A stretch of 64,000 nt of DNA from positions 20,995 through 84,994 of the forward strand of contig SVFH01000015.1 of NCBI GenBank assembly GCA_015056945.1. The letters are read 5' to 3'. Positions 43,676 through 50,849 of this stretch are shown in pieces. The stretch is from Lachnospiraceae bacterium (GTDB taxonomy: Bacteria; Bacillota; Clostridia; Lachnospirales; Lachnospiraceae). Made by a program: the position numbers and the translations under genes. Position 1 is the first letter of the stretch. Each line of letters opens with the position of its first letter. The notes below the pieces were generated by a model that was not told where the DNA came from, ran no database searches, and was given only the letters and a program-made list of their open reading frames with translations.

Positions 43676-44974
43676 TCACCCCTGTATATTCATAGTTTCT
43701 TCCCATTCAAAACCGGAAGAAGGATAAATCTCACCGAATCCCAAATCTGTAACCTTAAATGCAATCACATCCTCCGACTGCATATGCGCCTGAATTCTGA
43801 CGCGGGTAATCCTTCCCGGCTCGCAAGGCATGCCCACAAGCGGGAAATCCGCAACAGCCGTGCCGTTCTTGGTTACATATTCTACAGAAATCGGAAGCAC
43901 ATTGCTTTCACTCAATATCACTTCTATGCATCCCTTTGCTTCATACCAGTGAACACCAGCCTCCATAAGCGGCAATACCGTTTCATGTCCGTCTTTAAAA
44001 ATTCTTATACCGATATTGGCTTTGAGCTTATCCGTTCCTAAAAATACAATGTTTTTTTCAAATCCGGACGGATTTGCCTTCTCTCTTGCTGCAAGTGCCG
44101 CTCCTTTGCTAAAAAGATTATTCCCTTTGAACACACGTCGGTTTTTACAAAGGAAACGAAGCGATTCTTTGCTCCACTCTTCATAGAACCCTTCCCCGAT
44201 CAGGAAAATACCGGAATACACCCGGTTATCACATAATTCTTGCACAATCTGCAAAAAGCGTTCATCACGTTTCGCATCCGGAGTATAGGAATCTTTCACC
44301 GGAAAATTCTTATACTCAATCGCTTCCACCGTAGCAAGTGCCGGATTTACGAAGAGATTTCTCTCCATGCGGTAACTCCACAAATACTCTTCTGAAGCAT
44401 CACAAACGAGAATCTGATGATTCTGCAATTCTCCGGGCTGATAAAGCATATAGAAAAAAACACTCTCCTCATAGCTGATAAAAGAAATTTTATCGCTGTT
44501 ATGCTTCAACACACCTACCGTTTCCTGTAGAACGGGAATGATATGTTCATCCGCATTTCTGACTGCAATTACGATATCTGCAATCTTTTCCGGCGTACCC
44601 ATCATAGGTAAAAGCGCCAGACTTCTTTTAATAAATAATGCCAGCAAATCCGTCGCCTGATACTGCGCACGTTGTACGGTCACAAGCTCTTTGTCCAGCG
44701 CAAGAGAAAGAAGATTTGTCACAAGCTCCCCATCTCCCTCTTCAACTGCTGCCATTGCGTCAGCTCCGATACACCATTGTCCGTCGCTGCGACGTTTACT
44801 AAGTACCAGCGGAATATTGTAAGTATCTTCCCCTTCTACCGTACTTAAGGTTTCCGGGGAATCACTGTCAATCTTACAGTAGGAAATTTGCGCGTATTCC
44901 CGGTTTAAGTCATAGCCGATTGCATATCGGTCCCTATTCATTTTGTCAAACACATCTTTGAGTTCCGCCAGCAT
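43676..44974 (-). CDS. DUF5716 protein, Hsp70/actin-fold-like
   Basis: This 432-residue protein resembles the DUF5716 family. Its opening YAIGYDLNREYAQISYCKI is like the phosphate-1 loop of Hsp70/actin ATPases, ILVCDASEEYLWSYRM is like the phosphate-2 loop, and IFLIGEGFYEEW like the adenosine loop; the canonical Gly and Asp residues are only partly kept, so ATPase activity is uncertain. The C-terminal 120 residues form a beta-rich domain (VLPLMEAGVHWYEAKGCIEV) like an Hsp70 substrate-binding domain. Its ribosome site GGAGGAATT is strong. It sits between DUF5717 (27 bases upstream) and the TPR-like gene (6 bases). Confidence 0.82.
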   Translation of the reverse strand: MLAELKDVFDKMNRDRYAIGYDLNREYAQISYCKIDSDSPETLSTVEGEDTYNIPLVLSKRRSDGQWCIGADAMAAVEEGDGELVTNLLSLALDKELVTVQRAQYQATDLLALFIKRSLALLPMMGTPEKIADIVIAVRNADEHIIPVLQETVGVLKHNSDKISFISYEESVFFYMLYQPGELQNHQILVCDASEEYLWSYRMERNLFVNPALATVEAIEYKNFPVKDSYTPDAKRDERFLQIVQELCDNRVYSGIFLIGEGFYEEWSKESLRFLCKNRRVFKGNNLFSKGAALAAREKANPSGFEKNIVFLGTDKLKANIGIRIFKDGHETVLPLMEAGVHWYEAKGCIEVILSESNVLPISVEYVTKNGTAVADFPLVGMPCEPGRITRVRIQAHMQSEDVIAFKVTDLGFGEIYPSSGFEWEETMNIQG

Positions 44975-45001
44975 AATTCCTCCTACCGGTTCCTATCCTT
45001 C

Positions 45002-48000
45002 TTAAAGCTTAAAAATTTTGCGAAGTACATATTCCTTTTTCATGCATTCGTATAAATTCTCTTCACAGCTCTTATAATCATTCATTTCTTTGGCGATTGC
45101 CGCCTCGTTAATCATCGTGTATTTCCAACTGCGCTCACAGAATTCATCTTCTGTCTTCTCAACCACGCTGCTTTGCGTCAACTGTTCACGATTACCGTTT
45201 TCTTCCGTGATATAGTACTGAATACTTTCTCCGTAAAACAAAAGAAAACTTTTCACAAAAATGCCTGCAAACATATTCTGCAGCTCTTCTTTACGATATT
45301 CCGTATCAATTCCGTTCTCGTGTTCGATGGCATAGTGCATAATCACTCTGCTTTCTGTTTCTCCGCGATACTCCACATATACACGGTCAGTAAAAGGTAT
45401 GAGACCGGGAATATCACTTGCAAAGACCCTGAAAAAAGGAAATTCGGCATCACGTTCCAGCTCTCTTTTAATAATTTCCTCTATCAAGCCTAAATTCCAT
45501 TGCGATTTCTCCTTCAGGGATTCTGCTTTCAGGTAAGCCAATCTGCTTACGCGGTTCAGCTCCTCTTTTTCTTCCAAAAGAGCTCCGATACGCTTTAACA
45601 CCATATCATCAACAATAGATTCCGTCACAAAATAATCATAAGCACATCTTGCAAGAAAAGCCTTCTCAATATCGCTGTTTCCGCCGGATTTCATATATGT
45701 TTCATACAAGTGATACTTTTCGTTCAGATACACGCCTGTAAACAAGGTCTGTATCAAGAGACGCTCCAAAAGAATATATGTATCAATTCCAAAGGAATCA
45801 CAATCTTTCAGTAAGACCCTCGTTTCGCGGATATTTCCGTTAAAATGCGCAACAAGATAATTTAAAATATTCGGGTCATATCTGTTCACACGGTAAAGAT
45901 ACGAACACATTCGAAGCATATCCTCTGACGACGTACATTCATCACGTTCCAGAATTCTGCTGCACAGTCTGAGCACATCCTTTTTCTCTACATGTTCTAA
46001 TCCGTATACACAAAGCCATTCAAAGGCCATCGCATACATACCGCGCGCCACCAGAATATGAATCAGTTCTCCACGCTCAATGCTTCCCAGAATCTCCGGT
46101 TTCACCTCAAGCAACAATTCATCCAATTCTCTGATGTAATCATTGTCAAAATAAAACTTCACAAGTGAAACAAGAATTTCTTTTTTATAAGAAAACGTTG
46201 TTTCCTTTGAACGAAGAAGACGCGCATACGTCACTTCATTATCCGCAGAAATGCTTACATACATTTTATCTGCTTCACAATGATGCAACAGGAAGCAATC
46301 ATCCTCATGCACCATGGGCAACATCTTATCATAAAGCTTTTGTTCAAACAGAAGCGCTCTCGTTCTGACTCCTTCCAGAATCGTTCTGTTTCTCTTTTTA
46401 TCCAGACCGAAAAGATGATATTTCTTTCCGTAAATAGGAAGATATGCTTTGCCGTTACACACAAGCGCTTCCTTTTCCCCAAGGAAGTTCTCATTCACAA
46501 TTACAACAGAGGCATATTCCTCTCCTACATGTACTTCATGCATAAAAAGCATTTTGGCATAATCATTCGCAAGCTTCACATCAAGTTCCCGCTCCTGCAT
46601 AACTTCACGGTATAAAATCGCAAGATGTTCGCTGATTCTGCCCTGTGTAATCTGCGCATCCACAAACTCCGGAAGTCTTTCTGCATAAGAAGCCGCAATC
46701 TCCGGAAACTTGGATTTGTGTTTCAATACATTCACATGCAGATAAGCCATCCTCTCATAATCCAGATTATTCTGATATGAAAAATACATCATAATCAAAA
46801 GAGGCAATTCACGCATGTCTTCTAACGCTACTGATTGTACAAAATATTCATATAATCGTGTCAGTTTCAGTTCCGCAAGAACGGCTTTTTCATACCATGG
46901 AAAATACTCCGGTCCGACACAGGCTGATTTCATCAAATAAGAGCAAATGGTCTGAAGGAGTTCTTTACTTGGTGCAATCTCATAGCAGGCAGTAAAAATT
47001 TCAAACCAACGCTTTTCATAATTCTTTTTTCTTTCACCCAAAAACTGCAGACGGTCTGCAATCTCAGGTGTTAATGCATCATATTTCTTAGCAAAACGTA
47101 ATAAATGATACTCATACTCATCCAACTTGGAAAGCAACACCGGCATTTCCTTCAACAACTGCAATGCCTCCACATGCAATAACGGACTGTAATTACCGTG
47201 ATGAAAACATTCTTCCAGAAAATCCCACTTCTTTTCGGGATGGTAGAACAAATCCTCTCTCAAGTACAGCATAAGCCAGGAAAGACCAGCATTATCTTTT
47301 TCTTTGTTGTATAGCTTCTTTACCTTCTGGGTAACTTTATTGATATAATCCTCTTCCTTGTTCAAATGCGTTGTCAGATACAGGAAATAACCGTATACTT
47401 CCGGATACTGTTTCTCCTGAAGCATTTCTTCTTCAATCTGGTCAAGCAACCACGCCGCATCCTGCGTCTTTTCTGCCGCAAGAAGAAGCTGCACCCGGTA
47501 CAGTTTCGCAAATGTTATTGCATCCTGATTAAATCGAACCTGAGAAGCAATTGCTTCCGATTCCTGAATCCATTCTTCTTTGGTCTTCTTGCCCATACGG
47601 AAAGAAAGATACATACGAAACAATGCCGCCAGTTTCTCTTTCCAGAAATAATTTTCGTTCTTTTGTACCGGAAGATATGTATAATCTGCTTCTACCGCAA
47701 CATCAATCTTTGTATTTGAAGTTTCAATAGAAATTGTTCCGTAATTTCTTCCCGAATGCAATTCTTCCACATCGATATAAAACGGAATCTTGCAAACAGC
47801 ACCAATAAAATCATCATCTTTAAAAGAGGTTTTCTCCAAACGAATAAAAGGAGCCTCCGTGGAAACAGTTCCTGCCACATACCCCCAACTGTTCTTTTCC
47901 AGTTCAATCTCTTTATAAACTTCTTCTCTTACCTCTCCCAAACGGAAAGTCTGTTGCTTCACCTGATAAAAAATTCGCTCTTTCTTTTTTACCGCAACCA

Positions 48001-48550
48001 AAAACTCATCCAGACACTGCTCGTTTCCCTGCTGGGCACTCAACCCTCTGTAAAGCGTACGATAAGAAGAGTCACTTCCTGTGAGCAACTCAATAAAACG
48101 ATCCGAATAATATAAGGAAACAGCTTCTGCCCAATTTGTCTTGGCCAGATTTGCGAAATGGAAAAGATTCTTGATATGTCCGAGTGAACTGTATAGATAT
48201 CCCGGCTGCATGCTGGCTTCAAAAGCCAATCTGTACTCACCCTTATTGGAAATTATCTGGAAATCACCTTTCACAACATCCCCCGGCTCCATACCGGTGC
48301 TGTCAAATTCATAAAAGATTTCCGCTTCATCTCCTTCAAATGCCTCTGCAGAACACTTCATGCGTGCATGATTGGAAAGTACATAGCCTTTCATTGCCGT
48401 TTTAGAAGAATTTACAATACGAAAAGAACCCTCACGAATCTCATCGATATCAAACGCCATCTCAACAAAATCCGTGGAGAACGATAAATGTCCCAGATTA
48501 TTTGAAAAGTCATAATTTTCATCTAGAATATGCAGAACATTTTGTTTCAC
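45002..48550 (-). CDS. DUF5717 giant helical-repeat protein
   Basis: The protein has about 1182 residues from GTG at 48550 (preceded by GGGGG, five bases). An in-frame opening at 48622 is rejected because it lies at the transcription start. The N-terminal 300 residues contain two beta-sandwich, Ig-like parts (e.g. GSFRIVNSSKTAMKGYVLSN and NYGTISIETSNTKIDVAVE). The middle, about 330-1000, is all-helical and repeat-like. The C-terminal 150 residues return to beta structure (DIPGLIPFTDRVYVEYRGE). No signal peptide or membrane segment is visible. No catalytic motif found. It leads the four-gene unit and is the probable large scaffold. Confidence 0.8.
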   Translation of the reverse strand: MKQNVLHILDENYDFSNNLGHLSFSTDFVEMAFDIDEIREGSFRIVNSSKTAMKGYVLSNHARMKCSAEAFEGDEAEIFYEFDSTGMEPGDVVKGDFQIISNKGEYRLAFEASMQPGYLYSSLGHIKNLFHFANLAKTNWAEAVSLYYSDRFIELLTGSDSSYRTLYRGLSAQQGNEQCLDEFLVAVKKKERIFYQVKQQTFRLGEVREEVYKEIELEKNSWGYVAGTVSTEAPFIRLEKTSFKDDDFIGAVCKIPFYIDVEELHSGRNYGTISIETSNTKIDVAVEADYTYLPVQKNENYFWKEKLAALFRMYLSFRMGKKTKEEWIQESEAIASQVRFNQDAITFAKLYRVQLLLAAEKTQDAAWLLDQIEEEMLQEKQYPEVYGYFLYLTTHLNKEEDYINKVTQKVKKLYNKEKDNAGLSWLMLYLREDLFYHPEKKWDFLEECFHHGNYSPLLHVEALQLLKEMPVLLSKLDEYEYHLLRFAKKYDALTPEIADRLQFLGERKKNYEKRWFEIFTACYEIAPSKELLQTICSYLMKSACVGPEYFPWYEKAVLAELKLTRLYEYFVQSVALEDMRELPLLIMMYFSYQNNLDYERMAYLHVNVLKHKSKFPEIAASYAERLPEFVDAQITQGRISEHLAILYREVMQERELDVKLANDYAKMLFMHEVHVGEEYASVVIVNENFLGEKEALVCNGKAYLPIYGKKYHLFGLDKKRNRTILEGVRTRALLFEQKLYDKMLPMVHEDDCFLLHHCEADKMYVSISADNEVTYARLLRSKETTFSYKKEILVSLVKFYFDNDYIRELDELLLEVKPEILGSIERGELIHILVARGMYAMAFEWLCVYGLEHVEKKDVLRLCSRILERDECTSSEDMLRMCSYLYRVNRYDPNILNYLVAHFNGNIRETRVLLKDCDSFGIDTYILLERLLIQTLFTGVYLNEKYHLYETYMKSGGNSDIEKAFLARCAYDYFVTESIVDDMVLKRIGALLEEKEELNRVSRLAYLKAESLKEKSQWNLGLIEEIIKRELERDAEFPFFRVFASDIPGLIPFTDRVYVEYRGETESRVIMHYAIEHENGIDTEYRKEELQNMFAGIFVKSFLLFYGESIQYYITEENGNREQLTQSSVVEKTEDEFCERSWKYTMINEAAIAKEMNDYKSCEENLYECMKKEYVLRKIFKL

Positions 48551-48631
48551 ATTAACCCCCAGCCATCCCTGACAAAAACAGGGATTTCTTTTTTCTAAAC
48601 GTGTATTTCGGCTGCCTGCCAATACATGTTT

Positions 48632-48661
48632 ATTATAGCATTATTTAAGGGGGAAACGCAA
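48632..48661 (-). promoter_or_regulatory. Promoter of the DUF5717-DUF5716 operon
   Basis: TTGCGT (48656-48661) and a perfect TATAAT (48632-48637), 18 bases apart on the minus strand. The roughly 75-base leader carries a CCCTG/CAGGG hairpin (about 48567-48585) before the GTG start. Confidence 0.6.
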
Positions 48662-48665
48662 CAAC

Positions 48666-48729
48666 ATTCCTTGCCGCGAACTGCACACCCTTAGCGGAGC
48701 TTTTTATTGCATAGGAATTTCCCATGCAA
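48666..48729. repeat. Dispersed intergenic repeat, copy 2
   Basis: Same A-B module pair as at 40500-40567: A at 48667-48700 and hairpin B at 48707-48729. It sits between the DUF5717 promoter and the tRNA-Trp terminator. In copy 1 the AGAATGTG hairpin lies before A; here it lies after B. Confidence 0.75.
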
Positions 48730-48730
48730 T

Positions 48731-48758
48731 AAAAAAAAGAATGTGCATTGCACATTCT
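48731..48758 (-). terminator. Terminator of tRNA-Trp
   Basis: On the minus strand GAATGTGC/GCACATTC arms are followed by eight T, three bases past the tRNA 3' end. Confidence 0.85.
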
Positions 48759-48761
48759 CAG

Positions 48762-48832
48762 CAGGGGAAGAGGGATTCGAACCCCCATGAACGGTTTTGG
48801 AGACCGTCATACTGCCATTGTATGATTCCCCT
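48762..48832 (-). tRNA. trnW: tRNA-Trp (anticodon CCA)
   Basis: On the minus strand the acceptor arms AGGGGAA (48826-48832) and TTCCCCT (48763-48769) pair, with G as discriminator (48762). The anticodon arm is ACGGT-CTCCAAA-ACCGT, with anticodon CCA at 48798-48800. The T arm holds GGTTCGAATCC. CCA is not encoded. Length is 71 bases. It lies alone between radA and the DUF5717 operon and has its own promoter and terminator. Confidence 0.95.
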
Positions 48833-48861
48833 AAATTCCTCGGTTTTTATCACCGAGGGTT

Positions 48862-48891
48862 ATTATAGCACACTCTTTATATAAAAGGCAA
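48862..48891 (-). promoter_or_regulatory. Promoter of tRNA-Trp
   Basis: TTGCCT (48886-48891) and TATAAT (48862-48867) are 18 bases apart on the minus strand. A CCTCGG/CCGAGG hairpin (48838-48843 with 48853-48858) lies in the precursor between the start site and the mature tRNA. Confidence 0.6.
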
Positions 48892-48914
48892 GTATTATTT
48901 TAAAATGTTTTTTA

Positions 48915-50273
48915 TTACAACAAAGCCTCAATTGCTTCTGCAACATTTGCCACATAAATAATACGTAGATTTTCCTGTTCTGTAAGTGTTCCCTTACAGC
49001 TTGCCGGAACAACACATACACGGAATCCTAATTTCCGTGCCTCTGCGACTCTGCTTGCCATCTGCCCCACGGCCCTGACTTCACCGGATAAACCAACCTC
49101 TCCGAACGCAAGCACATATTCTGAAATAGGGCGATTGCGAAAACTGGAAACAATCGCTAAGACAATCCCCAAGTCAATTGCCGGCTCATTAATGCGCATT
49201 CCTCCGGCAATATTTACATACGCGTCACAATCTCCCAAAGACATTCCGAGACGTTTCTCAAGTACAGCCATCAAAAGATTCAAACGATTCAAATCCATTC
49301 CGTTTGCCTGGCGTCTCGGGAATCCGAAATTCGTCTTACAAACAAGCGCCTGAATCTCTACAAGAATCGGTCTGGTACCTTCCATGGAACAGGTTACAAT
49401 ACATCCGTTCTCACCAACCGGTCTTCCGTTTAACATATATTCCGACGGATTACTGACTTCTACCAGCCCGCATTCTCTCATTTCAAAAACACCGATTTCG
49501 TTTGTGGAACCGAATCTGTTCTTTACGCCTCTTAACACGCGATATGTCGCATGTCTGTCTCCTTCAAAGTACAAGACGGTATCCACCATGTGTTCTAACA
49601 CACGTGGTCCTGCCACCGTTCCTTCCTTTGTCACATGTCCGACAATAAAAATAGATATTTCCAGCCCCTTAGCAAGTTGTAATAATACTGCAGTCGCTTC
49701 ACGAACCTGTGAAACACTTCCGGGCGCAGACGAAATTTCCTCTGAAAACATGGTCTGGATCGAATCGATTACAACCACCTGCGGCTTTTCTTTGCGAATC
49801 ACTTCTTCGATTATGGCTAAATTTGTTTCGCAAAGTAATTTGACGCAATCTCTAAAAGAACCGATTCGATCTGCTCTCAGTTTAATTTGTTTCAAGGATT
49901 CCTCACCGGAAATATAAAGTACCTGTTTTCCTGCTTCCCCTAAATTGCGGCAGGTCTGTAACAGAATTGTTGATTTACCGATTCCCGGATCTCCTCCTAC
50001 CAAAACAAGAGAACCGGGTACAATTCCTCCGCCTAATACACGGTCAAGCTCCGCAAGTGAGGTCGAACATTTTTCTTCTTTGGTAAGCGAGATATCTGCT
50101 ATGGTTTTTAATACAACTTCTTCTTTTGAAGAACGTTTTCCGGTTTTAGCAAACACTGTCACCCTTTCTTCGGAAATTGTATTCCACGCTCGGCACGACG
50201 GACATTGCCCCATCCACTTGGCTGTTTCAAATCCGCACTCCGTACAATAAAACACACTTTTTTCTTTGGCCAT
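48915..50273 (-). CDS. radA: DNA repair protein RadA
   Basis: This 452-residue RecA-like ATPase helps branch migration in recombination. It has an N-terminal zinc finger (CTECGFETAKWMGQCPSCRAW), the Walker A GGDPGIGKSTILLQTC, Walker B VVVIDSIQTM, the RadA-specific KNRFG motif in RGVKNRFGSTNEIGVFEM, and the Lon-like C-terminal domain with YVNIAGGMRINEPA. The ATG at 50273 (MAKEKSVFYC) is used because AGGGGGATGG lies upstream; an in-frame start 15 codons earlier does not. Follows the 137-residue gene by about 60 bases. Confidence 0.96.
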   Translation of the reverse strand: MAKEKSVFYCTECGFETAKWMGQCPSCRAWNTISEERVTVFAKTGKRSSKEEVVLKTIADISLTKEEKCSTSLAELDRVLGGGIVPGSLVLVGGDPGIGKSTILLQTCRNLGEAGKQVLYISGEESLKQIKLRADRIGSFRDCVKLLCETNLAIIEEVIRKEKPQVVVIDSIQTMFSEEISSAPGSVSQVREATAVLLQLAKGLEISIFIVGHVTKEGTVAGPRVLEHMVDTVLYFEGDRHATYRVLRGVKNRFGSTNEIGVFEMRECGLVEVSNPSEYMLNGRPVGENGCIVTCSMEGTRPILVEIQALVCKTNFGFPRRQANGMDLNRLNLLMAVLEKRLGMSLGDCDAYVNIAGGMRINEPAIDLGIVLAIVSSFRNRPISEYVLAFGEVGLSGEVRAVGQMASRVAEARKLGFRVCVVPASCKGTLTEQENLRIIYVANVAEAIEALL

Positions 50274-50335
50274 ACACCATCCCCCTTTTGTCCAAAAAAG
50301 CAACATGCGAAATCGCATGCTGCCTTTGGTCTTTC

Positions 50336-50749
50336 TTATTTATTCATTACTTTAATCTCTGTTTCCGCACCATCCGTAAGATCCACGCTCAATGTAAGCT
50401 TTCCGCTTACATTACTCTTCAAGGTACCGATCGCTTCACCTTTGATACAAACATCATATTCTGTGTTCTCAGCCATACCAATGGTAATCTGCGTATCCGT
50501 ATAGCCTTCTACTTTAAAGGAAACACCTTCCTCATTCTCATCAAAGTTCACTACACTCGTTCCGGGAAGAGACTCATATAACAACATTCCGTTCTTTTCA
50601 AACTTGGTCATTGTTTTATATGTTTTTACCTTGTAAAGGTCTCCGGCATGTTTGAAATCTTCAACCTTTTTCTTATCCTCTAAAGTATAATCCCCAAAGC
50701 TTAATGTCTTGTCTGCTTCTTCACGAAGTAACTCTGCTACTACCGCCAT
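50336..50749 (-). CDS. Small conserved Lachnospiraceae protein (sometimes labelled endosialidase)
   Basis: This 137-residue protein reads AVVAELLREEADKTLSFGDY at the start, then KVEDFKHAGDLYKVKTYKTM, and ends in a beta-sandwich (VSGKLTLSVDLTDGAETEI). Relatives in Lachnospiraceae are, to my recollection, often annotated as endosialidase, but nothing here resembles a sialidase (no Asp boxes, too short). The GGAGGAG site sits upstream of the ATG. It precedes radA and follows clpC, so it may be part of a stress- or repair-linked cluster. Function unknown. Confidence 0.75.
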   Translation of the reverse strand: MAVVAELLREEADKTLSFGDYTLEDKKKVEDFKHAGDLYKVKTYKTMTKFEKNGMLLYESLPGTSVVNFDENEEGVSFKVEGYTDTQITIGMAENTEYDVCIKGEAIGTLKSNVSGKLTLSVDLTDGAETEIKVMNK

Positions 50750-50849
50750 CGCGTTTCTCCTCCTAATTTGTCCTGGATAAAATATCCTACTTACAGTATA
50801 ACTTATTTTTCATTTCATTTCTACTGTTTTACGACATTTTTTTAGGAAG

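Noticed and set aside
48551..48622. 24-codon extension of the DUF5717 protein
   Set aside because: It would start within a few bases of the transcription start and runs through a leader hairpin; the GTG at 48550 has a GGGGG site.
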